Positions 54,494-63,811 are shown, numbered from the stretch's first letter. The stretch: DNA of 64,000 bases from Chromobacterium subtsugae (GCF_001676875.1 NZ_JYKA01000001.1:1-64000); one strand, 5' to 3'. Notes: generated from the letters alone by a model not told the origin. A program made the numbers and translations.

Positions 54494-54817
54494 CTAGACT
54501 TGGGTATTCATGATTTCCTGATAGGCGCTCACCAGTTTGTTGCGCGCCTGAACCATGGTCTGGAACGACAAGCTGGCTTTCTGCAAGGACACCATGACAT
54601 CCTGCAGGTTCACCTCCTTGTTGTCACCCAACTGGAACTGCTTTTGCATCTCCTCCGAAGTCTGCTGCGCCGAATTCACCTGCTCAATGGTGGACTTGAG
54701 CACATCGGAAAAGTCGACCTGCGACGTTTGCTGCGCTGCGGGGGCCTGCTTGCCGGCGGCCAGGGCCGCCGCGCTTCTCAGCTCGCCCAGCAATTGGTCG
54801 ATATTATTGACTGACAT
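54494..54817 (-). CDS. fliE: Flagellar hook-basal-body protein FliE
   Basis: The 107-residue protein has the FliE helix pattern with VNLQDVMVSLQKASLSFQTMVQARNKLV near the C-terminus and a final YQEIMNTQV. It connects the MS ring to the rod. It starts only two bases after the flrC-like stop codon, so it shares a transcript with the regulator. Confidence 0.93.
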   Translation of the reverse strand: MSVNNIDQLLGELRSAAALAAGKQAPAAQQTSQVDFSDVLKSTIEQVNSAQQTSEEMQKQFQLGDNKEVNLQDVMVSLQKASLSFQTMVQARNKLVSAYQEIMNTQV

Positions 54818-54819
54818 GG

Positions 54820-56196
54820 CTACTCCGTGCCATTTCCCTCCGAAACATCCAGGCCAGAATCCGCAGCGTCTTCATCACGGTATCGCTGCAGCTTGTAGCG
54901 CAAAGTGCGCTCGCTGATGCCCAGTTTTTCGGCCGCCAGCTTCTTCACGCCGCCGACGGCTGCCAATGTTTCCAGAATATGGCGTTTTTCAAGGGTTTTC
55001 ATGTCGGTTTCATCCGACACCGAACTGTCTGATTCAGACACTGCCCGGGTAAACTGCCCCACGCCTGCGATATCGCCCAGCAGCAGATCGGCGGCAGAAA
55101 TTTCCGCCCCGGCGGCAAGAATCACCGCCCGCTGTACGACATTATCCAGTTCGCGGATGTTACCCTCCCAACTATAGGCCGTCAAATGACGTTCCGCATC
55201 CCTGGAAAACACCAGGGACGCGCGCCCGGCGGCCTCCATATGTTTTTTAAGCAGGAATCGTGCCAAGGGCAGGATATCGTCCGGCCGGTCGGCCAGCGCC
55301 GGGATGCGCAAGGGAAAGACGTTCAGCCGGAAAAACAGGTCCTCGCGGAATTTCCCGGACTCCACCTCGGCCTGCAAATCGCGGTTGGAGGTGGCCAGCA
55401 CCCGGATGTCCAGCTTGATGGTGCGGGTGCTGCCGATGCGCTCCACCTCTCGCTCCTGCAGCACGCGCAGCAGCTTGGCCTGCAGCGTCAGCGGCATCTC
55501 CGTCACTTCGTCCAGCAAGATGGTGCCGCCCTGCGCCTGCTCGAACTTGCCGGGCAGCGCCTGGGCCGCGCCGGTGAAGGCGCCGCGCTCGTGGCCGAAC
55601 AGCGTCGACTCCAGCAGATTGTCCGGTATCGCCGCGCAGTTCACCGCCACGAAAGGACCGTCTTTTCGGCGGGAGTGGCGATGGATGTAACGCGCCAGCA
55701 CTTCCTTGCCGGTGCCGCTGGGACCGCTGACCATCACGCTGGCGTCGCTTTGCGCCACCCGCCCGGCCAGGGCGAACAGCTGCCGCATCGCCGCCGATTC
55801 CGCCACCACCTCGCCGCCTTCGTCCCCGGCCATCGTCAATATATGCTTTTCCACCTCGGCCAGCAGGCTGGGCGGCTCGAACGGCTTGAGCAGGTAATGA
55901 GTGGCGCCGGCGCGCAGCAGCTCGATCGCGCGCTCGATCACGCCGTAGGCGGTCATCAGGATGAACGGCACGCCCGGGTAATGCTTCTTCACTTCCTCGA
56001 ACAGCGTGTAACCGTCCATCGGCGCCATCTGGGCATCGGAAATGATCAGACCCACCGGCTCCTGCCTCAGCCTTTGCAGGGCCTGGGTGCCGTCGCCGGC
56101 CTCCAGCGTGGGGTAACCGGACAGGGACAAGGTGTCTACGATGGCTTCGCGCAGGTCTGCGTCGTCCTCGACCACCAGAATCGGTAGAAACTTCAT
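54820..56196 (-). CDS. flrC: Sigma-54-dependent response regulator, FlrC-like
   Basis: The 458-residue NtrC-type activator has a receiver (LVVEDDADLREAIVD, phospho-Asp in LIISDAQM), an AAA+ domain with Walker A GPSGTGKE, the sigma-54 contact loop GAFTGA and Walker B ILLDEVTEM, and a Fis-type helix-turn-helix (AAEKLGISERTLRYKLQRY). FlrC drives class III flagellar genes. The ATG at 56196 is preferred over a TTG three codons earlier. No sensor kinase gene (FlrB) is adjacent; a stand-alone CheB-type gene lies eight bases upstream. Confidence 0.88.
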   Translation of the reverse strand: MKFLPILVVEDDADLREAIVDTLSLSGYPTLEAGDGTQALQRLRQEPVGLIISDAQMAPMDGYTLFEEVKKHYPGVPFILMTAYGVIERAIELLRAGATHYLLKPFEPPSLLAEVEKHILTMAGDEGGEVVAESAAMRQLFALAGRVAQSDASVMVSGPSGTGKEVLARYIHRHSRRKDGPFVAVNCAAIPDNLLESTLFGHERGAFTGAAQALPGKFEQAQGGTILLDEVTEMPLTLQAKLLRVLQEREVERIGSTRTIKLDIRVLATSNRDLQAEVESGKFREDLFFRLNVFPLRIPALADRPDDILPLARFLLKKHMEAAGRASLVFSRDAERHLTAYSWEGNIRELDNVVQRAVILAAGAEISAADLLLGDIAGVGQFTRAVSESDSSVSDETDMKTLEKRHILETLAAVGGVKKLAAEKLGISERTLRYKLQRYRDEDAADSGLDVSEGNGTE

Positions 56197-56213
56197 GGAA
56201 TCCAATGCTTAGT

Positions 56214-56909
56214 TTATGCGGAAGGCTGGCGCTGATGCGCCAGCGTCACCAATCTTTGAGCGATGCCGGTCAGCCCCAGCACCTCGTGCGCGGCGCCCAG
56301 CGCGATCGCCTCCTTGGGCATTCCGAACACCACGCAGCTGGCTTCGTCCTGGGCGATGTTCCAGGCGCCGGCCTGCTTCAGCTCCAGCATGCCGCTGGCG
56401 CCGTCGCGGCCCATGCCGGTCAGGATGACGCCGATGCAGTTCTTGCCAACCAGATTGGCCGCGGAGCGGAACAGCACATCCACCGAGGGCCGGTGGCGGT
56501 TTACCGCCGGACCATTGTTCAGCGACGTGCTGTAGCCTATGGTCGGCGCGTTCTTGATCAGCAAATGGGAATGGCCTGGCGCGATGTACACCATGCCGGC
56601 CTGCAGCCTTTCATTGTCCTCCGCCTCCTTCACCCGCAGCCGGCACAGCGAATCCAGCCGCTGCGCGAAGGATTGGGTGAACATTTCCGGCATGTGCTGC
56701 GCGATCAGAATGGGCGGCATATTGGCCGGCAGCGCGGTCAGCAGCGTGCGCAGCGCCTCAGTTCCGCCGGTGGACGATCCGATGACGATCACGGTTTGGC
56801 TAGCCAGCGGCGTCTTGCCCGGCTGGCGCGGCAGAATGACATCCGCGCTATGGCTGGGAACTATCTCCAGCGGGGTTTTGCTCGCTCTTTCGCGCGAAGT
56901 CAGGGCCAT
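56214..56909 (-). CDS. Receiver-less CheB-type methylesterase domain protein
   Basis: The 231-residue protein is a CheB catalytic domain with the triad S46 ([11 protein letters not shown]), H72 (AQHMPEMF) and D169 ([10 protein letters not shown]). In place of the usual 120-residue receiver it has a roughly 36-residue unstructured N-terminus. It could demethylate or deamidate chemoreceptors without phosphorylation control, or be paired with a separate receiver. It lies directly upstream of the flrC-like gene and is probably co-transcribed with it. Confidence 0.85.
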   Translation of the reverse strand: MALTSRERASKTPLEIVPSHSADVILPRQPGKTPLASQTVIVIGSSTGGTEALRTLLTALPANMPPILIAQHMPEMFTQSFAQRLDSLCRLRVKEAEDNERLQAGMVYIAPGHSHLLIKNAPTIGYSTSLNNGPAVNRHRPSVDVLFRSAANLVGKNCIGVILTGMGRDGASGMLELKQAGAWNIAQDEASCVVFGMPKEAIALGAAHEVLGLTGIAQRLVTLAHQRQPSA

Positions 56910-57042
56910 GGATTTACCTTGCTGACATGGTCCGCCCGCGCCGGCGGACGCCGTTGCGCCTCGCCGGACCTTACTCGGGCCTGATAGGGTTTGTTTAGAT
57001 AGCTTAGCAGGACTTGCCCTGCCAGGTCAGCCCGCCATCCTG

Positions 57043-57525
57043 TCAGCCCCCCGCCGGGCGCAATCGGCTCAGCCAGCCGGCGCATGCCTGCTCCAACAAA
57101 TCCAGCACCGTTTCAAAGCCTTTGCCGCCGCCGTAATAGGGGTCGGGCACCTCCATCTCGCCGCCCAGCGGCTCAAGCATCAGGTGCAAGCGGTTCTGCA
57201 AAGTCTTGGGACAGCGCCGACGCAAATCCGCCAGATTGCTGGCATCCGCCGCCAGGATCAGATCAAAGCCGGAAAAATCGGCGTCCACCACTTGGCGGGC
57301 CCGCAAGCCGGACAAATCATACCCGCGCCGCGCCGCTGCCTGAACGCTGCGCGCGTCCGGTGCCTCCCCCGCGTGGTAACCATGCGTGCCGGCTGAGTCC
57401 ACCCGGATCGCTTCAGCCAGCCCGGCCCGCTCCGATAAGCGCCGCATAATGGCTTCGGCGGTGGGGGAACGGCAGATATTGCCGTGGCAGACAAATAAAA
57501 TCGAGACGGCTTGTTCTTCCAACAT
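57043..57525 (-). CDS. Low-molecular-weight protein-tyrosine phosphatase
   Basis: The 160-residue protein has the P-loop CHGNICRS (C13-R19) and the general-acid motif DPYYGG near residue 125. These enzymes dephosphorylate tyrosine kinases such as Wzc-type proteins, or may serve in other phosphate removal. ATG at 57525 is chosen for its GAGG SD eight bases upstream; an upstream in-frame start would add 18 residues before the P-loop strand. No kinase or polysaccharide genes are nearby. Confidence 0.92.
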   Translation of the reverse strand: MLEEQAVSILFVCHGNICRSPTAEAIMRRLSERAGLAEAIRVDSAGTHGYHAGEAPDARSVQAAARRGYDLSGLRARQVVDADFSGFDLILAADASNLADLRRRCPKTLQNRLHLMLEPLGGEMEVPDPYYGGGKGFETVLDLLEQACAGWLSRLRPAGG

Positions 57526-57594
57526 CCACGATACCTCGTCAAAAAGTCCAGCCAAAACTACAGCGCCGCCAGCGTCCACCCACTCCCTGCGAGC

Positions 57595-57843
57595 TCAATC
57601 CCAGCCAAACAGATAAGCCGGTTCGCTCAACTCCGCCAGCATCTGGCGGATGGTCGGGCAGGCTGCGCCGTCTTCATCTTCCACCGGCACATCCAGTTCC
57701 GCTTCCTCGATCGGACTGACATCTTCCAAGGCGAGTCCGGTCTCGCCTGCCAGTTCCTCCAGCACGGCCAGCGCGCCCTCCTGCGAGTAAGCCGCGACGA
57801 TATCGTTGCCGCCCACCTGATAAGCCTGTAACTGCTGCTCCAC
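57595..57843 (-). CDS. Small acidic protein of unknown function
   Basis: The 82-residue protein has no recognised domain. The start is GTG at 57843, since AAGGAG lies seven bases upstream; ATGs further upstream lack an SD. It is strongly acidic in its second half (PIEEAELDVPVEDEDGA) and ends EPAYLFGWD. Neither a signal peptide nor a membrane segment is visible. It is in the same direction as the phosphatase gene, 69 bp above it. Confidence 0.6.
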   Translation of the reverse strand: MEQQLQAYQVGGNDIVAAYSQEGALAVLEELAGETGLALEDVSPIEEAELDVPVEDEDGAACPTIRQMLAELSEPAYLFGWD

Positions 57844-58224
57844 TTCGCGTCTCCTTGACTGCATTCCTGAACTGAAATCTTCACACGCCCATCGACGGTC
57901 ATGCCGCGGCAAGCGCCCGCCTGCCCGGCAAGGCCGAACGGCAAATCATTAGCGGCGGATTTTATCCGCAAACGATGCCAGCGGGACATCATCCGACCGC
58001 CTGGGGCACATTTCGCCGCTTAGCCGCCAGGCACCGACTCCCGCCGGATGCGGCGCCGCTCCGCCAGCGCGAAGACTAAGGGGCACAAGCCGATCATCAA
58101 AAACCTCATCAGCATACGCTTTTGGAATACGCGATCTATACTCACCCTGCCAACTGCCAGCCGCGGGCCCAAATCTCCCGCGCATCGCCAACCGCAGCGC
58201 CCGACAGGACAGAAAGCGGACAAG
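57844..58224. other. Gene-free region before the MetA-type outer-membrane gene
   Basis: About 380 bp without a convincing gene. A TATACT -10-like box lies at 58137-58142 on the plus strand, with no good -35, and a weak GCGGA RBS precedes the ATG at 58225. Confidence 0.5.
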
Positions 58225-59136
58225 ATGAAACCATCCAGACTGATCGCTCGGGCTGCCGCCGTCGCGGCGCTGCTGCCTCACTTCGGAGCGCATGGACAAG
58301 AACTGTGGGACCCGCATCTGCGCGGCGTCAACATCGGCCTCGCCGCCGGCGCGCTGCCGCCCGAAGGGCTGTATGGCGTGCTGAACAACTACTGGACTTC
58401 GGTGGACAAGTTCGACCATAACGGCAACAAGACCGGCCTGAAGGTGGATGCGCTGATCGAGCTGCCCGAGGTGCTATGGTCGACCGGCATCAAGATATGG
58501 GGCGCCGACTACGCGGTGGCCATCGCCCAACCCATCGACTACACCACGCTGAAGGGTAACGGCATCCCGTCGAATGGCCGCTGGGGCGCCTTCAACACCA
58601 TCTTGATCCCCGGCCAGCTATCCTGGACGCTGCCGGAAAACTTCCACCTCAAAACCGGGCTGGCGGTTTACCTTCCCACCGGCAGCTCGTCGCCGGGCCG
58701 CCTGCCCGGTGGCACCTTCCTGGGATCGGCCAACGGCTTCTGGTCGCTCCAGCCCAGCCTGGCCGTCAGTTGGCTGCGCGCCGGCTGGAACCTGACCATG
58801 GACGCCACCTATTCGTACAATTTCCAGAATACCGACACCCATTACCGCTCCGGCCCGCAATTGGCCATAGACTATACCGCGGCCAAAACCATAGGCAAAT
58901 GGACCGTCGGCCTGGGAGGCTACCAGGAAAACCAGCTGGGCGACGACTCCGGCAGCGGCGCGGCGGCCTGCGCGCAAACCGGCGGCTGCCGCGCCAGCAA
59001 CTACGGCATCGGCCCCTTGCTCGGCTATCAGTTCGGCAGCTTGAAGCTGATGGGCGTCTACACCTACGGCTTCCACACCCGCAGCGACGTCGGCGGCAAC
59101 TCGTTCAACCTGCGGCTGAGCTTTCCCTTCCAATAG
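58225..59136 (+). CDS. Outer-membrane protein, MetA-pathway-of-phenol-degradation family
   Basis: The 303-residue protein has a signal peptide (about 1-24, ending AHG before QELWDPH). A beta-barrel pattern with GVNIGLAAGALPPEGLYG and a C-terminal NLRLSFPFQ end fit the SphA/MetA-type family that includes proteins of aromatic-compound pathways. Members may be channels for hydrophobic substrates. No catabolic genes lie beside it; a phospholipase-type gene follows 283 bp later. Confidence 0.78.
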   Translation: MKPSRLIARAAAVAALLPHFGAHGQELWDPHLRGVNIGLAAGALPPEGLYGVLNNYWTSVDKFDHNGNKTGLKVDALIELPEVLWSTGIKIWGADYAVAIAQPIDYTTLKGNGIPSNGRWGAFNTILIPGQLSWTLPENFHLKTGLAVYLPTGSSSPGRLPGGTFLGSANGFWSLQPSLAVSWLRAGWNLTMDATYSYNFQNTDTHYRSGPQLAIDYTAAKTIGKWTVGLGGYQENQLGDDSGSGAAACAQTGGCRASNYGIGPLLGYQFGSLKLMGVYTYGFHTRSDVGGNSFNLRLSFPFQ

Positions 59137-59419
59137 CCTGGAGCCGGCGCGTGCAGCAGACAAAATCCGCAACAAGCCGGCTAAGCGCAAATACGGCAAA
59201 ATATTAGACCTGATTGCGACGGCCGCCATATCCGGCGCGGCTTGCCGCGCTTCGACAAAACCAAGGCAGGAAAGCCGGCAGCGAACTATCGTCCCGCCAT
59301 GCGCTATCACTGAGCTTATCCGCACGTCCGAGCCTTCCCGAAGAAAGGCCGCCGCGCCATCATCCGCAAATCCAAGGGGATCTCGCCGCGCCGGCCCGCG
59401 CGCGCATCAGGAGGCCATC

Positions 59420-60925
59420 ATGTCCGACTCCCCCATCCAGCACATCATCGTCCTGATGCTGGAAAACCGCTCCTTCGATCATCTGCTGGGTTTTTCCAAC
59501 ATCACCGGCGCCGACGCCAAAACCGGGCGCGCCACCCGCGCGCAAGGCGTTCCGACCCCGCCGCCAGTCAACGTTTTCTCCGACCACGGCGAAACCCATC
59601 CCTATGCCGCGGCGGCCGGCAACGCCCCGTTCCAGCTGAGCACCGACCCCGGCCATGAGTTTCAGAACACGCTGACTTGCCTATGCGGCGTAGACGCCTG
59701 GCGGCAGAATACCGACGCCCATGGCCGGCTGACCGGCGCGGCCTATCCGGTGCCGGCGGCCGGCCAGGCCAACAGCGGCTTCGTCGCCAATTACGCCGCC
59801 GGCGGCGCCAACGCCCCCGGCCTGGCCATGCAAAGCCTCACCCCCGAGCAACTGCCGGTGCTGAACGCGCTGGCGAAGGCCTTCGTGCTGTGCGATGGCT
59901 GGTTCTCGTCGCTGCCAGGCCCCACCTGGCCAAACCGCTATTTCGCGCACGCCGCTTCATCCGCCGGCCTGGACGACAGCCCCAGCGATGGCCAGATCGC
60001 CGATTACTATGTGGCCGGCTTCGCCCTGCCCAACGGCACGCTTTTCGACCGGCTGGACCATCACGGCCTCGACTGGAAAATCATAGAGGGCGACTCCTTT
60101 CCCCAGGCGTTTTCGCTGCGAGGCATGACCCACGCGGCGCTGAACGGCCATTTCCGCGACCTCGACGATTTCGGCGAACTGATCAACGCGGACGACTTCA
60201 ACGCCGCCTACCTGTTCATCGAGCCGCGCTACGACGTCCACAACCACTATCTGGACGGCAACAGCATGCACCCGCTGAACGACGCCAGGGCAGGCGAAGC
60301 GCTGGTCAAAACCGTCTACGAAACGCTGCGGGCCTCGCGCATCTGGACCAACAGCATGCTGCTGGTGCTGTTCGACGAGCACGGCGGATTCTTCGACCAT
60401 GTTTTCCCGCCCGCCGCCACGCCGCCCGGCGATACCCAGCCCGGCAGCGAGCACAATGCGCACAACTTCGCCTTCGACCGGCTGGGCCTGCGGGTGCCGT
60501 GCATCGTCGCCTCGCCCTGGGTGGGCGAAAACCTGATCGACCATCGCCAGTACGATCACAGCTCCATCGTCAAAACCGTGTGCGAGCTGTTCGAGCTAGG
60601 CGGGCCGCTGACCCATCGCGACCGCGACGCCAACAGCCTCGCGCCCTTGATCCAGTCCGCCAGCCGCCAGAACGCCCCGCAAACCCTGCCCGCCCCGGCG
60701 GCGGGTCCGGTCGGCGCGGCCGCCACCCTGTCCGGCGGCGCGCCGCCCCCGTCGCTGCGCGGCTTCGCCCAAATCGCGCTGGCCCGCCAGCTGAGCGTGG
60801 CGCCGCCGGAACAGCAGCAAGCCATCAAGGACAGCTTCAACGCCATCCAGGGCGACCCGGACAAGGCCAAGGCTTTCCTGCAAGCCGCCCACGACGCCAT
60901 CAGCGCCTGGAAGGCGCGCAACTGA
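59420..60925 (+). CDS. Phospholipase C / AcpA-superfamily phosphoesterase
   Basis: The 501-residue protein opens PIQHIIVLMLENRSFDHLLGFS, the metal-binding N-terminal motif of the phosphoesterase (PLC/AcpA) family. Later motifs are LFDEHGGFFDHVFPP and a C-terminal helix-rich tail. Family members cleave phosphodiester or phosphomonoester bonds outside the cell or in the periplasm. No Sec or Tat signal is present, unusual for this family, so export by a type VI system or a cytoplasmic role is possible. RBS is AGGAGG. Confidence 0.82.
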   Translation: MSDSPIQHIIVLMLENRSFDHLLGFSNITGADAKTGRATRAQGVPTPPPVNVFSDHGETHPYAAAAGNAPFQLSTDPGHEFQNTLTCLCGVDAWRQNTDAHGRLTGAAYPVPAAGQANSGFVANYAAGGANAPGLAMQSLTPEQLPVLNALAKAFVLCDGWFSSLPGPTWPNRYFAHAASSAGLDDSPSDGQIADYYVAGFALPNGTLFDRLDHHGLDWKIIEGDSFPQAFSLRGMTHAALNGHFRDLDDFGELINADDFNAAYLFIEPRYDVHNHYLDGNSMHPLNDARAGEALVKTVYETLRASRIWTNSMLLVLFDEHGGFFDHVFPPAATPPGDTQPGSEHNAHNFAFDRLGLRVPCIVASPWVGENLIDHRQYDHSSIVKTVCELFELGGPLTHRDRDANSLAPLIQSASRQNAPQTLPAPAAGPVGAAATLSGGAPPPSLRGFAQIALARQLSVAPPEQQQAIKDSFNAIQGDPDKAKAFLQAAHDAISAWKARN

Positions 60926-60942
60926 CGACAAGGAGACCCGCC

Positions 60943-61788
60943 ATGAACCCACGCTACGACGCCAGCAGCGCCGCGCTGCTGAACCCGGGGCTGAGCGACA
61001 CGCTGTTCCAGTTCGACCGCAGCTACAGCCACCCGCAACTGGCGGCCGAATGCGCGCGCCTGGCCTACATCCGCTTCGAAGACGGCGACGCGGAGCGCCA
61101 CCGCCTGGCATCGGCGCTGTCGCTCGCCGGGCTGCAGTTGGCGCAAACCTTCAGCGTCGACAACAGCCACTCGCACGGCTTCGCCGCGGTGCTGCCATCC
61201 ACATTGACGATAGTGGCGTTCCGCGGCACCGAAGTCAGCCAGATCACCGACATCGCCACCGACCTGCGGGCATCGCTGACGCCCTGGAGCCAGGGCGGCA
61301 GGGTGCATCTGGGCTTCGCCGCCGCCGCCGGCCAGCTGCTGCCGGCCTTTTCCAGCTGGTGGGACAACCATGCCACCCCGCAACTGATCCTGGCCGGCCA
61401 CAGCCTGGGCGCCGCCATCGCCACCCTGTTCGCCTCGGCGCATCGCCAGGCCGAACTGATCACCATCGGCTCGCCGCGGGTGGGCGATCAGGACTTCGCC
61501 GCCGCCTGCGCCGGCCAGGCCATCTGCCGCTATGTCGACTGCTGCGACCTAGTCGCCAGGGTGCCGCCGGAAACGCCCGACTTCCCGCTTTACGTCCACC
61601 TGCCCGGCGAGCGCTATATCGACAAGGATGGCGGCATTCACGACGCGCCCGGCTTCGATATCGCCGCCGACCAGGCCGCCGCGCGCGAGGAATACCTGCT
61701 GCAGCGCGCCTGGAAGATAGACTCGGTGCCGCTGCGCGATCTGGCCGACCACGCGCCGATCAATTACCTGACAGCGCTCTTTCCATGA
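60943..61788 (+). CDS. Class 3 lipase (alpha/beta hydrolase)
   Basis: The 281-residue protein has the nucleophile elbow GHSLG (S154), TLTIVAFRGTE preceding it and SPRVGDQDFA after, the usual class 3 lipase order. The catalytic Asp is probably in RYVDCCDLVARVPP, and the His near DHAPINYL. No signal peptide. It lies 17 bp below the phosphoesterase and shares its transcript. The last 29 bp overlap the convergent LysR gene. Confidence 0.88.
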   Translation: MNPRYDASSAALLNPGLSDTLFQFDRSYSHPQLAAECARLAYIRFEDGDAERHRLASALSLAGLQLAQTFSVDNSHSHGFAAVLPSTLTIVAFRGTEVSQITDIATDLRASLTPWSQGGRVHLGFAAAAGQLLPAFSSWWDNHATPQLILAGHSLGAAIATLFASAHRQAELITIGSPRVGDQDFAAACAGQAICRYVDCCDLVARVPPETPDFPLYVHLPGERYIDKDGGIHDAPGFDIAADQAAAREEYLLQRAWKIDSVPLRDLADHAPINYLTALFP

Positions 61789-62695
61789 TCTCCTCCGCCA
61801 GCCGTTGCAACGGCTGGCGCATTTCCAGCACCAGCCGCCACAGGCTTTCCGCCGCCGGCGACAAGGTGCGGTTGCGGCGGCGGATCAGCACGATGCGGCG
61901 GCTGGCGCGCGGCAGCAGCGGCCGCGCCACCAGGCCGCAGCCCGCCGGCAAGGGCATGGCGAGGCCGGGGGTGATGCTGACGCCGATGCCGGCGGCCGCC
62001 ATGCGGAACACCGAATGGGAATGCCCCAGTTGCTGCGCCACCGGGCAATCCAGCCCGTGCCGCAGCAGCAGCTGGTCTATCAGCGGCCGGCTGCCGGAGC
62101 TGTCGTCCAGCAATACCAGCGGCTCGCCGTCCAGCTGGCGCCACGACACCCAGGCGCCGGCCGCCAGCGGATGATCGCCGCGGCACACCAGCCAGAAATC
62201 ATCCACCAGCACTTCCTCCTGCCACAGGTCATCGCCGGGCTCGGGCTCCACCACCAGGCCGAAGTCCGCCTCGCCGCCGCGCACCGCCGCCACGTTGAGG
62301 CGCTGCACCTGGTCCTGCAGATGCAGCCGCAACAGCGGATAGCGCTGCCGGCAGGCGGCGATGATGGCCGGCATCAGGCTGGCCGACAGCGTCGGGCTGC
62401 TGGCCACATGCACGCTGCCCATCGCCTGGCCGCCCTCCTTGCGCGCAGCCAGCAGCACCTCGTCCAGTTCGTCCAGCACGCGCGCCAGCTTGGGCAATAG
62501 CCGCTGGCCGGCGTCGGTCAGCACCACTTCGCGGGTGGTGCGGTCGAGCAGGCGCAACTCAAGCGCCTGCTCCAGTTCCCTCACCGCGCGGCTTACCGCC
62601 GGCTGGGTCAAGCCCAACTGGTCGCCGGCCCGGCTGAAACTGGCTTGTTCGGCCACCGCGCGGAATACCCGCAATTGACGCAGACTGACATTCAT
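61760..62695 (-). CDS. LysR-family transcription regulator
   Basis: The 311-residue protein has the helix-turn-helix QASFSRAGDQLGLTQPAVSRAVRELEQ and a LysR effector domain (about 90-300). It is divergent from the bile-acid:Na+ symporter-type gene across 95 bp that carries two palindromes, so it likely controls that gene and itself. Its 3' end overlaps the lipase 3' end by 29 bp. Confidence 0.9.
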   Translation of the reverse strand: MNVSLRQLRVFRAVAEQASFSRAGDQLGLTQPAVSRAVRELEQALELRLLDRTTREVVLTDAGQRLLPKLARVLDELDEVLLAARKEGGQAMGSVHVASSPTLSASLMPAIIAACRQRYPLLRLHLQDQVQRLNVAAVRGGEADFGLVVEPEPGDDLWQEEVLVDDFWLVCRGDHPLAAGAWVSWRQLDGEPLVLLDDSSGSRPLIDQLLLRHGLDCPVAQQLGHSHSVFRMAAAGIGVSITPGLAMPLPAGCGLVARPLLPRASRRIVLIRRRNRTLSPAAESLWRLVLEMRQPLQRLAEEIMERALSGN

Positions 62696-62706
62696 AAAAA
62701 ATACTC

Positions 62707-62736
62707 ATCAATTGATCAAATAAATACATTTGTATT
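62707..62736. promoter_or_regulatory. Palindromes in the LysR / symporter divergent promoter
   Basis: ATCAATTGAT (62707-62716, perfect palindrome) and AATACA-TT-TGTATT (62723-62736, 6-bp arms) lie between the divergent starts. The second fits the T-N11-A spacing rule for LysR sites. Confidence 0.5.
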
Positions 62737-62790
62737 CTGAATATGACTGCGATTCAATAGGCGCATCCACGCCTCACAAGAATCGCCGAC

Positions 62791-63783
62791 ATGCCAAAAC
62801 TGCTGGACTCCTTCACCCTGGCCCTGCTCTCCACCGTCGCGCTGGCCAGCCTGCTGCCCTGCTCCGGCGCCGCCGCGCAGGCCTTCAACCTGATCACCAA
62901 TCTGGCGATAGGCCTGCTGTTCTTCCTGCATGGCGCCAAACTGTCGCGCGAGGCGGTGCTGGCCGGCATCGGCCACTGGCGGCTGCACCTGACCGTGCTG
63001 GCCTGCACCTTCGCGCTGTTCCCCATCCTGGGACTGCTGCTCAAGCCGGTGCTGACGCCGCTGGTCACGCCCGAGCTGTATCTGGGCGTGCTGTATCTGT
63101 GCATGCTGCCGTCCACGGTGCAGTCGTCGATCGCCTTCACCTCGATGGCGCAGGGCAATGTGCCGGCGGCCATCTGCAGCGCCACCGCGTCCAACCTGCT
63201 GGGGATTTTCATCACGCCGCTGCTGGTGGGCTGGCTGGTGGTCAGCCATGGCGGCGTGGGACAAGGCATGGGATCGGCGCTGGACATCGTCTACCAGCTG
63301 CTGCTGCCCTTCATCGCCGGCCAGATCGCGCGGCGCTGGATAGGCCGCTGGGTGGATCGCCACAAGGCCATGCTGAAGTACGTGGACCAAGGCTCCATCC
63401 TGCTGGTGGTCTACACCGCCTTCAGCGCGGCGGTGATAGGCGGCCTGTGGCGGCAGACGCCGCCGGCCGCGCTGGCCGGACTGCTGCTGGTCAACGTCAT
63501 TCTGCTGGGCCTGTTGCTGGGCCTCACCACGCTGGCGGGCCGCAAGCTGGGCTTCAATCGCGAGGATCAAATCACCATCTTGTTCTGCGGCTCGAAGAAA
63601 AGCCTGGCCAGCGGCGTGCCGATGGCCAAGGTGCTGTTCACCGGCCACGCCATCGGCGCCATCGTGCTGCCGCTGATGCTGTTCCACCAGATCCAGCTGA
63701 TGGTGTGCGCGCTGCTGGCGCAGCGCTTCCGCCAGCAGCGCCAGCACACCGGCCGCATGCAAGAAAAATCCCCGCTGGCTTGA
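62791..63783 (+). CDS. Bile acid:sodium symporter family transporter (YfeH-like)
   Basis: The 330-residue protein has about ten membrane helices. It carries the family's crossover region PSTVQSSIAFTSMAQGNVPAAICSATASNLLGI and ILFCGSKKSLASGVPMA. Bacterial members (BASS/SBF-like) move organic anions with Na+. It is divergent from the LysR gene. Its last 16 bp contain the uvrB terminator stem. Confidence 0.88.
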   Translation: MPKLLDSFTLALLSTVALASLLPCSGAAAQAFNLITNLAIGLLFFLHGAKLSREAVLAGIGHWRLHLTVLACTFALFPILGLLLKPVLTPLVTPELYLGVLYLCMLPSTVQSSIAFTSMAQGNVPAAICSATASNLLGIFITPLLVGWLVVSHGGVGQGMGSALDIVYQLLLPFIAGQIARRWIGRWVDRHKAMLKYVDQGSILLVVYTAFSAAVIGGLWRQTPPAALAGLLLVNVILLGLLLGLTTLAGRKLGFNREDQITILFCGSKKSLASGVPMAKVLFTGHAIGAIVLPLMLFHQIQLMVCALLAQRFRQQRQHTGRMQEKSPLA

Positions 63784-63791
63784 GCGGGGAT
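63766..63791 (-). terminator. Intrinsic terminator of uvrB
   Basis: A 9-bp stem ATCCCCGCT / AGCGGGGAT with a 6-nt loop is followed on the minus strand by TTTTTC. It lies inside the 3' end of the convergent symporter gene. Confidence 0.75.
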
Positions 63792-63811
63792 GCGAATGGA
63801 AACGGGCCGGG

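Noticed and set aside
54815-54840. Sigma-54-like TGGCACG just before fliE
   Set aside because: The distance from GG to the next GC is one base short and the element would lie at the start codon itself; it doubles as the RBS region.
56950-57010. Sigma-28-like TAAA-N15-CCGAGTAA upstream of the cheB-type gene
   Set aside because: The -10 half needs a one-base gap to match GCCGATAA, so the evidence is too weak to annotate.
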